Positions 50,284 through 61,377 are shown, counted from the first letter of the stretch. The stretch is DNA of 64,000 nucleotides from Haemophilus parainfluenzae (GCF_003252755.1 NZ_QEPT01000002.1:62001-126000), one strand, 5' to 3'. The notes: generated by a model from the sequence alone, not told the origin. Numbers and translations: made by a program.

Positions 50284-50548
50284 AACCGTTTTTTGCGAAT
50301 ATTTGAAAAAAGATGCAGAAGGGTTGGATTTTCAACTGTATCCCGGTGAATTAGGTAAACGTATTTTTAATTCAATTAGTAAACAAGCATGGGGTGAATG
50401 GATCAAAAAGCAAACCATGTTGGTGAACGAGAAAAAACTCAATATGATGAATGCCGAACATCGTAAATTATTAGAAGAAGAAATGGTGAATTTCTTATTT
50501 GAAGGCAAAGATGTGCATATTGAAGGTTACGTTCCCCCAGCTAAATAA
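50276..50548 (+). CDS. yggX: Iron-trafficking protein YggX
   Basis: 90 residues. '[27 protein letters not shown]' with the conserved Cys7 and '[26 protein letters not shown]'. It protects Fe-S clusters from oxidation. It sits between mutY (overlapping) and mltC, the same order as in E. coli; protecting the MutY cluster may explain the linkage. Confidence 0.96.
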   Translation: MARTVFCEYLKKDAEGLDFQLYPGELGKRIFNSISKQAWGEWIKKQTMLVNEKKLNMMNAEHRKLLEEEMVNFLFEGKDVHIEGYVPPAK

Positions 50549-50557
50549 CAAAAGATT

Positions 50558-51637
50558 ATGAAAAAGTATTTATTATTGGCGCTACTTCCGCTTTTATATG
50601 CTTGTAGTGACTCGCCAACCCATCGACGTGGCATTAATTATGACGAAGTGTTTTCAAAAGACACGCAAGGTTTAGATATTTTAACTGGTCAATTCTCCCA
50701 TAATATCGATCGTATTTGGGGGGTGAATGAGCTTCTAGTCGCGAGCCGTAAAGACTACGTGAAATACACGGATTCTTTTTATACTCGTAGCCACGTAAGC
50801 TTTGATGAAGGTACGATTATTGTTGAAACACAACAAGATCTTAACCGTTTACACAATGCGATTGTCCATACTTTATTGATGGGTTCCGATGCGAAAGGGA
50901 TCGACTTATTTGCTTCTGGTGATGTACCGATTAGTACGCGTCCTTTCTTATTAGGTCAGGTTGTGGATAACAATGGTCAGCAAATTGCTAACCAAGTGAT
51001 TGCAAGTAACTTTGCGACTTATTTAATCCAAAATAAATTACAAACTCGCCGCTTACAAAATGGTAACACCGTACAATTTGTGGTGATCTCCATGATTGCA
51101 AACCACGTTGAAGTGCGTGCACAAAAATATATTCCATTAGTCCGTAAAGCGGCAGAACGCTATGGCATTGATGAAAGCTTGATTTTAGGTATTATACAAA
51201 CAGAGTCCAGCTTCAACCCATATGCGATCAGTTATGCGAATGCAATCGGCTTAATGCAAGTGGTACCAAGCACAGCGGGTCGCGATGTGTTTGCGATGAA
51301 AGGTAAAGGTGGACAACCATCTGCACGTTACCTTTATGATCCAGCAAATAACATTGATGCAGGTGTTTCTTATTTATGGATTCTACAAAATCAATATTTA
51401 GATGGTATTACGAACCCTACCTCTAAACGTTTTGCAATGATCTCTGCTTACAATAGTGGTGCAGGTGCAGTATTACGCGTATTCGATGAGGATAAAGATG
51501 AGGCGATCTATAAGATTAATCAGATGTATCCTGAACAAGTATATCGTATCTTAACGACCGCACATCCATCCTCACAAGCAAGAAACTACTTGTTGAAAGT
51601 GGATGCAGCACAGAAGAAATTCCGTGTAAGACGATAA
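50558..51637 (+). CDS. mltC: Membrane-bound lytic murein transglycosylase C
   Basis: 359 residues. Lipoprotein signal '[16 protein letters not shown]' (Cys16), an N-terminal domain, then a C-terminal lysozyme-like SLT domain with catalytic Glu in '[15 protein letters not shown]', '[17 protein letters not shown]', '[12 protein letters not shown]' and '[12 protein letters not shown]'. It cleaves peptidoglycan at the outer membrane, leaving 1,6-anhydromuropeptides. Last gene of mutY-yggX-mltC. Confidence 0.96.
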   Translation: MKKYLLLALLPLLYACSDSPTHRRGINYDEVFSKDTQGLDILTGQFSHNIDRIWGVNELLVASRKDYVKYTDSFYTRSHVSFDEGTIIVETQQDLNRLHNAIVHTLLMGSDAKGIDLFASGDVPISTRPFLLGQVVDNNGQQIANQVIASNFATYLIQNKLQTRRLQNGNTVQFVVISMIANHVEVRAQKYIPLVRKAAERYGIDESLILGIIQTESSFNPYAISYANAIGLMQVVPSTAGRDVFAMKGKGGQPSARYLYDPANNIDAGVSYLWILQNQYLDGITNPTSKRFAMISAYNSGAGAVLRVFDEDKDEAIYKINQMYPEQVYRILTTAHPSSQARNYLLKVDAAQKKFRVRR

Positions 51638-51652
51638 TTTCAGTAATGAAAT

Positions 51653-51691
51653 ATAATGCCCGAAAGACTTTTCTCTCGGGCATTATTTTTT
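51653..51691 (+). terminator. Terminator of mutY-yggX-mltC
   Basis: ATAATGCCCGA / TCGGGCATTAT with a 12-base loop and a T-run. Confidence 0.88.
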
Positions 51692-51805
51692 CTATAAAGT
51701 GCGGTTATTTTTAGTTGAGTTTTTCAAAATACGTTCTTTTTATAGACGTTTTGGTTATTAACCATTCAAATACACTAAATTTTTCACTTTTTTTGAATTT
51801 AATTG

Positions 51806-51834
51806 TTGACCGATACCCGAAAAAATAGTTTAAT
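51806..51834 (+). promoter_or_regulatory. Promoter of the tRNA-Phe/tRNA-Asn transcript
   Basis: TTGACC, 17-base spacer, TTTAAT, followed by a GC-containing discriminator typical of stable RNA promoters. It lies 37 bases before tRNA-Phe. Confidence 0.75.
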
Positions 51835-51870
51835 ACGCTCCGTTGTCAGGCAGTAGCCAATAACGATAAC

Positions 51871-51946
51871 GCCTCGATAGCTCAGTCGGTAGAGCAGGGG
51901 ATTGAAAATCCCCGTGTCGGTGGTTCGATTCCGCCTCGAGGCACCA
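51871..51946 (+). tRNA. tRNA-Phe (anticodon GAA)
   Basis: 76 bases: acceptor GCCTCGA / TCGAGGC, anticodon stem-loop GGGGATTGAAAATCCCC with GAA, encoded CCA. Confidence 0.97.
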
Positions 51947-51948
51947 TT

Positions 51949-52024
51949 TCCTCCTTAGTTCAGTCGGTAGAACGGTGGACTGTTAATCCATATGTCGCAG
52001 GTTCGAGTCCCGCAGGAGGAGCCA
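51949..52024 (+). tRNA. tRNA-Asn (anticodon GTT)
   Basis: 76 bases: acceptor TCCTCCT / AGGAGGA, anticodon loop CTGTTAA with GTT, encoded CCA. Only two bases separate it from tRNA-Phe. Confidence 0.97.
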
Positions 52025-52036
52025 AATTCTAAGAAG

Positions 52037-52062
52037 CCGCTAAAGAAATTTAGCGGTTTTTT
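52037..52062 (+). terminator. Terminator of the tRNA-Phe/tRNA-Asn transcript
   Basis: CCGCTAAA / TTTAGCGG with a short loop and six T. Confidence 0.9.
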
Positions 52063-52177
52063 GCTTTTTAGAATTCAGTCATTATTCTGTTATTTTCCTC
52101 TCTTTAAAATTTCCTCTAATTTTTCACCGCACTTTTTTGATCTAGATAAATATTTATGTAAAAAAGTCACATAAAAT

Positions 52178-52193
52178 TGTTAACAAGATCACA
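52178..52193 (+). promoter_or_regulatory. CRP-like site upstream of sdaC
   Basis: TGTTA-ACAAGA-TCACA matches the CRP consensus at 9 of 10 positions, 117 bases before the sdaC start. The core ACAAGATCACA is identical to the site before the DASS gene. Confidence 0.6.
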
Positions 52194-52309
52194 CTTTATT
52201 ATTTTGCACTTTGCAATCAATCTCTAACGTCACCATAATGCCACTATTAATTTAATGAATGAATATTCATTAGGTAAAGATTTTATAATTTAACTTTAGA
52301 GGGTAATAT

Positions 52310-53548
52310 ATGAACACTACAATTAATAAAAAATGGAATAAATTTGATACGGCTTGGGTGTTAAATTTATTCGGTACTGCGGTGGGCGCAGGGGTATTAT
52401 TTTTACCAATTAATGCAGGGATGGGCGGTTTCTGGCCTTTGGTTGTGATGGCGATTTTGGTCGGACCAATGACATATTTTGCGCATCGTGGTTTGGCTTA
52501 TTTCGTTTTATCTTCTTCTAAACCCGGCAGTGATATTACCGAAGTAGTAGAAGAACATTTCGGCCCGACTGCAGGGAAATTAATTACCTTATTATATTTC
52601 TTTGCGATCTTCCCAATTTTATTGATTTATGGAAATGGGATCACCAATACGGTTGATTCTTTTATCGTTAACCAATTAGGCATGCCTTCACCAAACCGTG
52701 TTATTCTTTCTTTTGTATTGATTGCGATCTTGATTTCAGTCATGTTGTTCAGTGAAAAAGTGATGTTGAAAATCACCGAGTTACTGGTTTATCCATTGGT
52801 GTTGATTCTCTTTGCGCTATCGATTTATCTTATTCCGCAATGGAATGCTTCAATGCTTTATGAACTTCCGACGGCTGGTGGCTTTATCACGACATTGTGG
52901 TTAACTATCCCAGTCTTGGTTTTCTCTTTTAACCATTCTCCGGCAATTTCTTCTTTCACGCTTTCTCAACAACGTGAATATAAAGATTTTAATACAACGG
53001 AATATCATATCGGTCGTACAGAAAAAGGGACTTCAACTGTATTACTTTTCTTCGTGATGTTCTTTGTGTTTAGCTGTGTATTAACCTTAACACCAGCAGA
53101 GTTATTAGAAGCAAAAGCGCAAAATATTAGTATCTTGTCTTATCTTGCGAACAAATTTGATAACCCATACATTTCTTATTTCGCACCATTAGTCGCTTTC
53201 TTCGCGATTACAAGTTCATTCTTTGGTCATTATTTAGGGGCGCGTGAAGGTTTAGAAGGTTTATACCTCAAAATGAAAGGTGAAAGTGTGAATCGTAAAA
53301 AATTAAATTACGGTACTGCAGTTTTCTTCTTACTGACTTTATGGGGCGTAGCGATTATTAACCCAAGTATTTTAGGTTTGATTGAATCCCTTGGCGGCCC
53401 AATCATTGCGATGATCCTTTTCATTATGCCTATGTATGCGATCCGCAATGTTCCAGCAATGAAACGCTATCAAGGTCGCTTTAGCAATGTATTTGTTACA
53501 GTTATGGGATTAATTGCTATCTCCGCGGTCGTATATGGATTATTATAA
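52310..53548 (+). CDS. sdaC: Serine/H+ symporter SdaC
   Basis: 412 residues, about 11 membrane helices, HAAAP family. '[33 protein letters not shown]' at the N-terminus and '[20 protein letters not shown]' in the middle match SdaC. It imports serine for the deaminase encoded next. It has its own CRP-like box. Confidence 0.94.
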   Translation: MNTTINKKWNKFDTAWVLNLFGTAVGAGVLFLPINAGMGGFWPLVVMAILVGPMTYFAHRGLAYFVLSSSKPGSDITEVVEEHFGPTAGKLITLLYFFAIFPILLIYGNGITNTVDSFIVNQLGMPSPNRVILSFVLIAILISVMLFSEKVMLKITELLVYPLVLILFALSIYLIPQWNASMLYELPTAGGFITTLWLTIPVLVFSFNHSPAISSFTLSQQREYKDFNTTEYHIGRTEKGTSTVLLFFVMFFVFSCVLTLTPAELLEAKAQNISILSYLANKFDNPYISYFAPLVAFFAITSSFFGHYLGAREGLEGLYLKMKGESVNRKKLNYGTAVFFLLTLWGVAIINPSILGLIESLGGPIIAMILFIMPMYAIRNVPAMKRYQGRFSNVFVTVMGLIAISAVVYGLL

Positions 53549-53583
53549 GCGGCTTTTTAGTTTAGCTTAGGATTTAAAATAAT

Positions 53584-54954
53584 ATGATTAGTGTATTTGA
53601 TATGTTTAAAGTGGGGGTTGGGCCATCCAGCTCCCATACTGTCGGTCCGATGAAAGCAGGCAAACAGTTTATTGACGATTTAATCGAGCAAGGTAAATTT
53701 AATGATGCAGCAACCTTGCACGTTGATGTGTATGGCTCTCTCTCAATGACGGGGCTTGGCCATAATACAGATATTGCGATCATTATGGGACTAGCCGGTT
53801 ATTTACCGCATGATGTGGACATTGATTTAATCCCAACCTTTATTGAACAGGTTAAACAAACCAAAAAACTGTCGATTGCACAGGGTAAGAAAACGGTTAA
53901 TTTCGATTGGGATGCCAATATGGTATTCCATAATTCCTTTTTATCATTGCATGAAAACGGTATGACCATTACCGCATTAGATGCTGATCATAACGTGCTT
54001 TACCGCCAAACCTATTACTCTATCGGTGGTGGTTTTATCGTGGATGAGGCACATTTTGGTCAAGAGGAAAAAAATCCGGCGACTGTGCCTTATCCTTATC
54101 AACATGCTGAAGATATTTTGAAACATTGTCAGGAGAGTGGCTTAATGCTCTCTACGGTGATGATGAAAAATGAATTAGCATTGCGTGATAAAAAAGAGGT
54201 TGAAGCACATTTACAGAATGTTTGGAAAACCATGAAGGATTGTATTGAACATGGTATTAAAACAGAAGGTGTGTTACCAGGTCCTTTAAAAGTTGCTCGT
54301 CGTGCGCCATCACTTTATCGTCTCTTGGAGGCGAATAGTGGCCGTTTAGCCCATGATCCCATGTATGTGATCGATTGGGTGAATATGTTTGCCCTTGCAG
54401 TAAATGAAGAGAATGCGGCAGGTGGTCGCGTCGTAACAGCACCAACAAATGGTGCATGTGGTATTGTGCCGGCTGTGCTTTCTTATTATGAAAAATTTGT
54501 CGCACCTTTAACGCCAGAAGTTATTGAACGCTACTTATTGGCTGCAGGTATGATTGGTTCTCTTTATAAGATGAATGCGTCTATTTCAGGGGCAGAGGTT
54601 GGTTGCCAAGGTGAAGTGGGCGTGGCATGTTCAATGGCTGCAGCAGGTTTAACTGAAATCTTAGGTGGTACACCAGTACAAGTATGTATTGCAGCAGAAA
54701 TTGCGATGGAACATAATCTCGGCTTAACTTGCGACCCGGTTGGAGGTCAAGTACAAGTACCTTGTATTGAACGTAATGCCATTGCTTCAGTGAAAGCGAT
54801 TAACGCAAGCCGTATGGCATTACGCCGAACCACGAATCCTCGCGTAACCTTGGATAAAGTGATCGAAACCATGTATGAAACAGGTAAAGATATGAATGCT
54901 AAATATCGCGAAACATCGAAAGGTGGCTTAGCGGTGAAGGTAGTGTGTTCTTAA
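53584..54954 (+). CDS. sdaA: L-serine dehydratase (iron-sulfur)
   Basis: 456 residues. '[26 protein letters not shown]' is the domain signature; the alpha region has '[17 protein letters not shown]', '[21 protein letters not shown]', '[18 protein letters not shown]', with the [4Fe-4S] cysteines among these. It converts serine to pyruvate and ammonia. It lies 35 bases after sdaC; together they form a serine catabolic operon. Confidence 0.96.
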   Translation: MISVFDMFKVGVGPSSSHTVGPMKAGKQFIDDLIEQGKFNDAATLHVDVYGSLSMTGLGHNTDIAIIMGLAGYLPHDVDIDLIPTFIEQVKQTKKLSIAQGKKTVNFDWDANMVFHNSFLSLHENGMTITALDADHNVLYRQTYYSIGGGFIVDEAHFGQEEKNPATVPYPYQHAEDILKHCQESGLMLSTVMMKNELALRDKKEVEAHLQNVWKTMKDCIEHGIKTEGVLPGPLKVARRAPSLYRLLEANSGRLAHDPMYVIDWVNMFALAVNEENAAGGRVVTAPTNGACGIVPAVLSYYEKFVAPLTPEVIERYLLAAGMIGSLYKMNASISGAEVGCQGEVGVACSMAAAGLTEILGGTPVQVCIAAEIAMEHNLGLTCDPVGGQVQVPCIERNAIASVKAINASRMALRRTTNPRVTLDKVIETMYETGKDMNAKYRETSKGGLAVKVVCS

Positions 54955-54969
54955 GAGCTAATTGATAAT

Positions 54970-55001
54970 AAAAGAGCGGTCATTTTTGACCGCTCTTTTT
55001 T
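54970..55001. terminator. Terminator of sdaCA (degenerate uptake-sequence palindrome)
   Basis: AAAGAGCGGTCA and TGACCGCTCTTT form a stem with a T-run. Both arms have the same change from the uptake core (AGAGCGGT in place of AGTGCGGT), so pairing is kept although uptake is probably lost. The 3' end abuts the phosphoesterase stop. Confidence 0.85.
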
Positions 55002-56091
55002 ATTTTCCTTTCACATCGATAATGATTACTTCCGATTGAGATCCTAAACGCATTGGAATGCCCCAGAAGCCGTAACCTGAAGTGACAAAAAAATGTGGGT
55101 TGCCAATTTTTTCATGGCCATAATCCAAACGATACATCATTTTTGTGATTAAACTGGCGGGGAATACTTGCCCTTTATGTGCATGCCCTGAAACTTGAAT
55201 ATCAAGCGGGAGTGAAGCATGTTTTTCGATATCTGTTGGACGGTGATCCAATAGAATAATCGGTAAGTCAGTATTCACTTGTTTTAATAACGTCTCGGTA
55301 GTTGGTCTATCGTGAGCAAGATTGTCATTTCGTCCAATCAGTACCAATTCATTATTTAATGTTAATGTTTCATCTCTTAACACGGTGATACCCGCTTTGC
55401 GAATTTCTCGATCAATTCTATCTTGGTCACCGAATAAGTCATGATTGCCTAGTGTGGCATAAACGCCCATTGGGGCCTTGAGTTTCGCTAAATGGGGTTG
55501 CATTTTTTCGGCTAAATAAGCATTGACGTTATCATCCATAATATCGCCAGGCAATAAAATGATATCCACCTTTTCTTGCTGCATAATATCAGCCAGTTTA
55601 TCCAATTCTTTCCCACCAAATAATTTGCCTAAATGGAGATCGCTGGCCATGCCAATTCGCAATGGTTTAATCGGTTTATCTAGCGTAATTTCATAATGAA
55701 TAACACGGGTTACATAGGCGTTATACACACTTAAGGTAATGGTACTAATAAATAAAACGGGATAAGCAATACGCAAAGTGCGGTCGATTTTGGTGATGGA
55801 TTTAGCTTTTCGGAAAAGAAAGTGAATACCTCCCACGGCGATACTCGCAAAAGCTGAAAAAAGGAGCAGTGCGAGCACTAAAGCAATAAGTCGAAATGCC
55901 GTAAAAAGCTTTAAAAAATGGCAAATAACTAAGACATTAGGAAGCAAAAAACTGGTAAAAGTGATAGTTCGTCTTGCCTTTTGGGAGAGTGGTTTGTTAA
56001 GCCACCAAATAAGCGTTTTATTAAAAATATAAATCAGCAGTTGTAACAAAATAATAGCTGCCGTAAATATAAAGTAATAACGAGTTTCCAT
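55000..56091 (-). CDS. Membrane-anchored calcineurin-like metallophosphoesterase
   Basis: 363 residues from the ATG at 56091 (AGGAA upstream). Four N-terminal membrane segments (about residues 5-135) precede a phosphoesterase domain with 'MASDLHLGKLFGG', 'LLPGDIMDD', 'ATLGNHDLFGD', 'ILLDHRP' and 'VSGHAHKGQ', all the metal ligands. It resembles the YkuE/YpbG type with unknown substrates, perhaps a lipid-linked phosphate given the membrane anchor. An uptake sequence lies near 55778. Confidence 0.85.
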   Translation of the reverse strand: METRYYFIFTAAIILLQLLIYIFNKTLIWWLNKPLSQKARRTITFTSFLLPNVLVICHFLKLFTAFRLIALVLALLLFSAFASIAVGGIHFLFRKAKSITKIDRTLRIAYPVLFISTITLSVYNAYVTRVIHYEITLDKPIKPLRIGMASDLHLGKLFGGKELDKLADIMQQEKVDIILLPGDIMDDNVNAYLAEKMQPHLAKLKAPMGVYATLGNHDLFGDQDRIDREIRKAGITVLRDETLTLNNELVLIGRNDNLAHDRPTTETLLKQVNTDLPIILLDHRPTDIEKHASLPLDIQVSGHAHKGQVFPASLITKMMYRLDYGHEKIGNPHFFVTSGYGFWGIPMRLGSQSEVIIIDVKGK

Positions 56092-56226
56092 CTGCAATTC
56101 CTAAATAAAAGTGCGGTTGTTTTTGACCCAATTTTGAAGTGTGGAATAATAAATTTCTCTGTTCCCAAAGGCAAATTTTTTCGCTAAAATGCGGCTCGTT
56201 TTAGTTAATTTAAGAAGGAAAATCCC

Positions 56227-56556
56227 ATGTTCGGAAAAGGCGGTTTAGGCGGCTTGATGAAACAAGCCCAACAAATGCAAGAAAAAATGCAAAAAATGCA
56301 GGAAGAAATTGCCCAATTAGAAGTAACAGGCGAAAGTGGTGCAGGTTTAGTAAAAATCACGATTAATGGTGCGCACAACTGCCGTCGTATTGAGATCGAT
56401 CCTTCTTTAATGGAAGACGATAAAGAAATGTTGGAAGATTTAATCGCTGCCGCATTCAACGATGCAGTCCGTCGTGCAGAAGAATTACAAAAAGAAAAAA
56501 TGGCTTCTGTAACCGCAGGCATGCCATTACCGCCAGGAATGAAACTTCCATTTTAA
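56227..56556 (+). CDS. ybaB: Nucleoid-associated protein YbaB/EbfC
   Basis: 109 residues. '[29 protein letters not shown]', '[23 protein letters not shown]' and '[22 protein letters not shown]' are family marks. It is a dimeric tweezers-shaped DNA-binding protein. It lies 61 bases before recR, the usual pairing; a hairpin lies between them. Confidence 0.96.
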   Translation: MFGKGGLGGLMKQAQQMQEKMQKMQEEIAQLEVTGESGAGLVKITINGAHNCRRIEIDPSLMEDDKEMLEDLIAAAFNDAVRRAEELQKEKMASVTAGMPLPPGMKLPF

Positions 56557-56563
56557 TTCATCG

Positions 56564-56591
56564 GGTGTGTGAATCTATAGGTTCACACACC
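56564..56591 (+). terminator. Hairpin (attenuator) between ybaB and recR
   Basis: GGTGTGTGAA / TTCACACACC perfect 10-base stem with an eight-base loop. No T-run, so partial termination or RNA processing is more likely than full stop. Confidence 0.6.
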
Positions 56592-56617
56592 ATCCATTTT
56601 CTCCCATCATAAATACT

Positions 56618-57220
56618 ATGCAAAGCAGTCCACTTTTAGAACATCTTATTGAAAACCTTCGTTGCTTGCCGGGTGTTGGCCCGAAATCAGCGCAGCGCAT
56701 GGCTTATCATCTTTTACAGCGCAATCGTAGCGGTGGGATGAACTTAGCACGCGCGTTAACGGAAGCAATGTCTAAAATTGGGCATTGTTCACAATGTCGT
56801 GATTTTACCGAAGAGGAAACGTGCAATATTTGTAACAATCCTCGTCGTCAAAATTCAGGCTTACTTTGCGTGGTGGAAATGCCGGCGGATATTCAAGCGA
56901 TTGAGCAAACTGGCCAATTTTCTGGGCGCTATTTTGTCTTAATGGGGCATTTATCGCCTTTAGATGGTATTGGTCCGAAAGAAATTGGTTTAGATTTATT
57001 GCAAAAACGTCTGGTAGAAGAATCTTTCCATGAAGTAATTTTAGCGACCAATCCAACGGTAGAAGGCGATGCGACAGCCAATTATATTGCTGAAATTTGT
57101 CATCAACATAATATTAAAGTAAGCCGTATTGCCCATGGGATCCCTGTCGGTGGGGAATTAGAAACCGTGGACGGCACTACCTTAACCCACTCTTTCTTAG
57201 GTCGTCGTCAGATCGACTAA
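56618..57220 (+). CDS. recR: Recombination mediator RecR
   Basis: 200 residues. Helix-hairpin-helix '[20 protein letters not shown]', zinc motif C-x2-C...C-x2-C in '[16 protein letters not shown]', and a Toprim domain with '[15 protein letters not shown]' and '[15 protein letters not shown]'. It loads RecA at gaps with RecF/RecO. Confidence 0.97.
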   Translation: MQSSPLLEHLIENLRCLPGVGPKSAQRMAYHLLQRNRSGGMNLARALTEAMSKIGHCSQCRDFTEEETCNICNNPRRQNSGLLCVVEMPADIQAIEQTGQFSGRYFVLMGHLSPLDGIGPKEIGLDLLQKRLVEESFHEVILATNPTVEGDATANYIAEICHQHNIKVSRIAHGIPVGGELETVDGTTLTHSFLGRRQID

Positions 57221-57224
57221 TCTT

Positions 57225-59168
57225 ATGCGCCTGTTTATTGCCGAGAAACCCAGTCTTGGGCGAGCGATTGCCGATGTATTGCCAAAACCTCATCAACGGG
57301 GTGATGGTTTTATTAAATGCGGCAATGATGATGTGGTGACTTGGTGCGTGGGGCATTTGCTCGAACAAGCAGAACCGGATGCCTACGATCCTAAATTCAA
57401 ACAATGGCGTTTAGAACATTTACCCATCATTCCTGAAAAATGGATTCTGTTGCCGCGAAAAGAAGTCAAAAAACAACTTTCCGTGGTGGAAAAACTTATT
57501 CATCAAGCCGATGTTTTAGTTAACGCGGGTGACCCGGATAGAGAAGGGCAGTTGCTAGTGGATGAAGTGTTTAGTTATGCCAATTTATCCGCCGAAAAAC
57601 GTGATGGTATTTTGCGTTGTTTGATTAGCGATCTTAACCCAAGTGCGGTCGAAAAAGCGGTACAAAAACTCCAACCTAATCGTCATTTTATTCCATTGGC
57701 TACCTCTGCATTGGCACGGGCTCGAGCCGATTGGCTTTATGGTATCAATATGACTCGCGCTTATACCATTCGCGGTCGACAAGCGGGTTACGACGGCGTA
57801 CTTTCTGTTGGGCGAGTGCAAACGCCCGTATTAGGCTTGATTGTTCGCCGTGATTTGGAAATTGAAAATTTCCAACCAAAAGATTTCTATGAAGTGTTGG
57901 CGTGGGTAAAAGAAGAAAAAACGTCTGAAAATCCGACCGCACTTTTTTCTGCACTTTGGCAACCGAGTAAGGCTTGTGAAGATTACCAAGATGAAGATGG
58001 TCGCGTGCTGTCTTTAGGCTTAGCCGAAAATGTGGTGAAACGCATTACCGATCAACCTGCTGAAGTGACAGAATATGTGGACAAGCGCGAAAAAGAAACG
58101 GCGCCTTTGCCTTATTCGTTGTCAGCATTGCAGATTGATGCGGCAAAACGGTTTGGCATGTCAGCGCAAAGCGTGTTGGATACCTGTCAGCGGTTATATG
58201 AAACCCATCGTTTGATTACTTATCCGCGTTCAGATTGTCGTTATTTACCAGAAGAGCATTTTGCTGAACGACATAAAGTGATGAATGCCATTTCACAGCA
58301 TTGTCAGACTTATCAAACCTTGCCATCGGTGGTGGATAGCGAGCAGCGTAATCGTTGTTGGAATGACAAAAAAGTAGAAGCGCACCATGCAATCATTCCA
58401 ACGGCTAACACACGTTCGATCAATTTAAGTATTGATGAACAGCGTATTTATGAATTGATTGCACGCCAGTATTTATTGCAGTTTTGCCCAGATGCGGAAT
58501 ATCGTAAAAGCAAAATTACCTTAAATATTGCAGGCGGTACTTTTGTGGCGCAAGCGCGCAACTTGCAAACGGCTGGTTGGAAAGAATTGCTTGGTAAAGA
58601 AGACGAAGATGAAAATCAAGAGCCGCTATTGCCGATCGTGAAGAAAGGACAGATCCTTTACTGCGAACGAGGTGAAGTGGTGAGTAAAAAAACACAACCG
58701 CCGAAACCATTTACCGATGCGACATTGCTTTCCGCCATGACAGGGATTGCGCGCTTTGTGCAAGATAAAGAATTGAAAAAAATTCTGCGTGAAACAGATG
58801 GACTTGGCACAGAAGCTACGCGTGCGGGCATCATTGAATTGCTGTTTAAACGCGGTTTTTTAACGAAAAAAGGGCGTAATATTCACAGCACAGAAACTGG
58901 GCGGATCCTCATTTCAGCGCTACCGGATATTGCCACACAACCTGATATGACGGCACATTGGGAAGCGCAGTTAACGGATATCAGTCAAAAACAGGCGAGT
59001 TATCAGCAATTTATGTTTACGCTTAATCAAATGTTGCCGGATTTAGTACGTTTTGTTGATTTCACCGCATTACGTCGTCTAAGTCAGATTTCAAAAGGTT
59101 TAAGCTCACCAGCAACGAAACGAAAAAGAGCGGTCAAAAAATCGGAAGATTTAAACGCTGAAAATTGA
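57225..59168 (+). CDS. topB: DNA topoisomerase III
   Basis: 647 residues, usual length. Toprim motif '[17 protein letters not shown]', '[13 protein letters not shown]', and the catalytic Tyr in '[18 protein letters not shown]'. It decatenates DNA and unlinks replication intermediates. It starts 4 bases after recR, so the two are co-translated. Two uptake sequences lie inside near 57641 and 57937; a degenerate one (AGAGCGGTC) lies at the 3' end. Confidence 0.96.
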   Translation: MRLFIAEKPSLGRAIADVLPKPHQRGDGFIKCGNDDVVTWCVGHLLEQAEPDAYDPKFKQWRLEHLPIIPEKWILLPRKEVKKQLSVVEKLIHQADVLVNAGDPDREGQLLVDEVFSYANLSAEKRDGILRCLISDLNPSAVEKAVQKLQPNRHFIPLATSALARARADWLYGINMTRAYTIRGRQAGYDGVLSVGRVQTPVLGLIVRRDLEIENFQPKDFYEVLAWVKEEKTSENPTALFSALWQPSKACEDYQDEDGRVLSLGLAENVVKRITDQPAEVTEYVDKREKETAPLPYSLSALQIDAAKRFGMSAQSVLDTCQRLYETHRLITYPRSDCRYLPEEHFAERHKVMNAISQHCQTYQTLPSVVDSEQRNRCWNDKKVEAHHAIIPTANTRSINLSIDEQRIYELIARQYLLQFCPDAEYRKSKITLNIAGGTFVAQARNLQTAGWKELLGKEDEDENQEPLLPIVKKGQILYCERGEVVSKKTQPPKPFTDATLLSAMTGIARFVQDKELKKILRETDGLGTEATRAGIIELLFKRGFLTKKGRNIHSTETGRILISALPDIATQPDMTAHWEAQLTDISQKQASYQQFMFTLNQMLPDLVRFVDFTALRRLSQISKGLSSPATKRKRAVKKSEDLNAEN

Positions 59169-59284
59169 TTAAACTTAATACAATTAAGTAAAAAAAATGG
59201 GAAAGCGCTTGCGAAAAGCATGAATTTTATATAACATTTGCTCCCAGTTTTCTTGCGAAATCGCAATTTAGAGAAGAAAGAATA

Positions 59285-59632
59285 ATGTACAATATTTTAT
59301 TATTTATTTATGTATTAGTTTGTATCGCCTTAATCGGCTTTATCCTTGTTCAACAAGGTAAAGGTGCGAATGCAGGTGCGTCATTTGGCGGCGGTGCATC
59401 AGGTACTATGTTTGGTTCTGCAGGTGCAGGTAACTTCTTAACCCGTACCAGCGCAATCTTAGCAACTGGCTTTTTTGTGATTGCTTTAGTGTTGGGTAAT
59501 ATCAACTCTCACCGTGGTAACGTGCAAAAAGGTTCATTTGACGATTTGTCTCAAACTGCTGAACAAGTTCAACAACAGCAACAACAAGCTGCTCCAGCAG
59601 TTGAAAACAAAAATAATGATATTCCGCAATAA
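59285..59632 (+). CDS. secG: Protein-export membrane protein SecG
   Basis: 115 residues, two membrane helices around a glycine-rich loop 'GKGANAGASFGGGASGTMFGSAG', then a Gln-rich C-terminal tail (QVQQQQQQAAPAVEN). It is the third subunit of SecYEG. tRNA-Leu follows 20 bases later, the same order as in E. coli. Confidence 0.95.
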   Translation: MYNILLFIYVLVCIALIGFILVQQGKGANAGASFGGGASGTMFGSAGAGNFLTRTSAILATGFFVIALVLGNINSHRGNVQKGSFDDLSQTAEQVQQQQQQAAPAVENKNNDIPQ

Positions 59633-59652
59633 GGAATAAAAACAGAATAAAC

Positions 59653-59738
59653 GCTCTGGTGGTGGAATTGGTAGACACGCTATCTTGAGGGGGTAGTGGC
59701 CGCAGGCCGTGCGAGTTCAAGTCTCGCCCAGAGCACCA
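59653..59738 (+). tRNA. tRNA-Leu (anticodon GAG)
   Basis: 86-base class II tRNA: acceptor GCTCTGG / CCAGAGC, anticodon loop CTTGAGG giving GAG, long variable arm, encoded CCA. It is probably cut from the secG transcript. Confidence 0.95.
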
Positions 59739-59744
59739 ACTATA

Positions 59745-59772
59745 AACCGACTTAATCAAGTCGGTTTTTTTT
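59745..59772 (+). terminator. Terminator of secG-tRNA-Leu
   Basis: AACCGACTT / AAGTCGGTT with a tiny loop and eight T. Confidence 0.92.
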
Positions 59773-59866
59773 CGCCTAAAATTTGCTTGAATAACTAGTT
59801 ATTATCCCCTGTTTTGGTTACAATCGGTCAATTTCTTTTTCTTTAGAGATCCATTAGGAGAGCACA

Positions 59867-61288
59867 ATGAACTTCCCTCAAATCGCCCAACAAGTGATTG
59901 ATAAACTTGGCGGCAAAGAAAACATCGCAACAGCAGCACATTGCGCAACGCGTTTACGTATTGTGTTAAACGATGAAAGCAAAGTAGACAAAGAAGGTAT
60001 TGATAATATTGAAGGCGTGAAAGGGCAGTTTGCTGTCGCCGGTCAATATCAAATTATCTTCGGTTCAGGTACGGTGAATAAAGTCCATGCTGAACTCATC
60101 AAATTGCTTGGTATCGGCGATGTGAGCAAAGCCGAAGTGGCAGAAGCAGCATCTGGAAATCAAAACTTATTACAACGTTTGGTAAAAGGCTTAGCGGATA
60201 TTTTCGTGCCAATCATTCCGGCAATTGTTGCAGGCGGTTTGTTAATGGGTATTCACTCCATGCTGACAGCGAAAGGTTTCTTCGTTGATGAGTTGAGTGT
60301 GATTGATATGCATCCAGGTCTTGCGGATTTGGTGGATTTTATTAACACTATTGCGAATGCTCCATTTGTGTTCTTACCGGTATTACTTGGTTTCTCTGCG
60401 ACTCGTAAATTTGGCGGTAACCCATTCTTAGGAGCGGCTCTTGGGATGTTATTAGTTCACCCTGCATTAGCAGATGGTTGGAACTATGCGTTAACCCTTG
60501 CTCAAGGCAAAATCCAATACTGGAATGTATTCGGTCTTGAAATTGAAAAAGTCGGCTATCAAGGCACTGTCATCCCAACATTAGTTTCTGCTTGGGTATT
60601 AGCAACCTTAGAAAAAACCTTCCGTAAGTTTGTGCCTTCTTATTTAGATAACCTCATTACCCCCTTATTCTCGCTCTTTATTGCGGGTTTCTTAGCATTT
60701 ACTGTAATTGGTCCAATCGGTCGTGAAGCGGGTTCATTAATTGCATCAGGTTTAACTTGGTTATATGACACCTTAGGTTTCGTGGGCGGCGCGATCTTCG
60801 GGGCATTCTATGCACCAATTGTTATCACGGGTATGCACCAAACCTTCATTGCGGTTGAAACACAATTATTGGCTGAAATGGCAAATACAGGCGGTACCTT
60901 TATTTTCCCTATCGCGGCAATGTCAAATATCGCACAAGGTGCGGCCTGTTTAGGTGTGGCAGTGGTATTAAAAGATCCAAAAGTACGCGGTTTAGCGGTA
61001 CCATCAGGTATCTCTGCATTATTAGGGATTACTGAACCGGCGATGTTCGGGGTGAACTTACGCTATCGTCAAGCTTTCTTTGCGGCGATGATTGGTTCAG
61101 GCCTTGCAAGTGCCTTTATCGCATTCTTTAATGTAAAAGCCATTGCATTAGGTGCAGCAGGTTTCTTAGGTATTCCATCGATCAAACCGGATAGCCTTGC
61201 GATGTACAGCATTGGTATGGTGATTTCATTTGTAGTAGCATTCACGCTTTCTGTGATTTTCGTGAAACGTGCAAAAGCAAAAGCCTAA
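59867..61288 (+). CDS. scrA: PTS sugar permease IIBC, sucrose-type
   Basis: 473 residues. An IIB domain with phosphorylated Cys in 'IATAAHCATRLRIVL' (about residue 26), then an IIC domain with 'IFVPIIPAIVAGGLLMG', 'GFSATRKFGGNPFLGAALGMLLVHPAL', 'YAPIVITGMHQTF' and 'GITEPAMFGVNLRY'. It is closer to ScrA than to TreB along its length. It lacks a IIA domain, so Crr (elsewhere) would phosphorylate it. No scrB, scrK or scrR is adjacent, which is unusual; trehalose or another disaccharide cannot be ruled out. Confidence 0.82.
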   Translation: MNFPQIAQQVIDKLGGKENIATAAHCATRLRIVLNDESKVDKEGIDNIEGVKGQFAVAGQYQIIFGSGTVNKVHAELIKLLGIGDVSKAEVAEAASGNQNLLQRLVKGLADIFVPIIPAIVAGGLLMGIHSMLTAKGFFVDELSVIDMHPGLADLVDFINTIANAPFVFLPVLLGFSATRKFGGNPFLGAALGMLLVHPALADGWNYALTLAQGKIQYWNVFGLEIEKVGYQGTVIPTLVSAWVLATLEKTFRKFVPSYLDNLITPLFSLFIAGFLAFTVIGPIGREAGSLIASGLTWLYDTLGFVGGAIFGAFYAPIVITGMHQTFIAVETQLLAEMANTGGTFIFPIAAMSNIAQGAACLGVAVVLKDPKVRGLAVPSGISALLGITEPAMFGVNLRYRQAFFAAMIGSGLASAFIAFFNVKAIALGAAGFLGIPSIKPDSLAMYSIGMVISFVVAFTLSVIFVKRAKAKA

Positions 61289-61302
61289 TCAAAATAAAAA
61301 AG

Positions 61303-61334
61303 AAAAAGCACGAGTTAAAGCTCGTGCTTTTTTG
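61303..61334 (+). terminator. Terminator of the PTS permease gene
   Basis: AAAAGCACGAG / CTCGTGCTTTT with a six-base loop and seven T. Confidence 0.92.
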
Positions 61335-61377
61335 TTTGGAAAAATGCCTCTAAAAACGACCGTACTTTAAGCGATAA

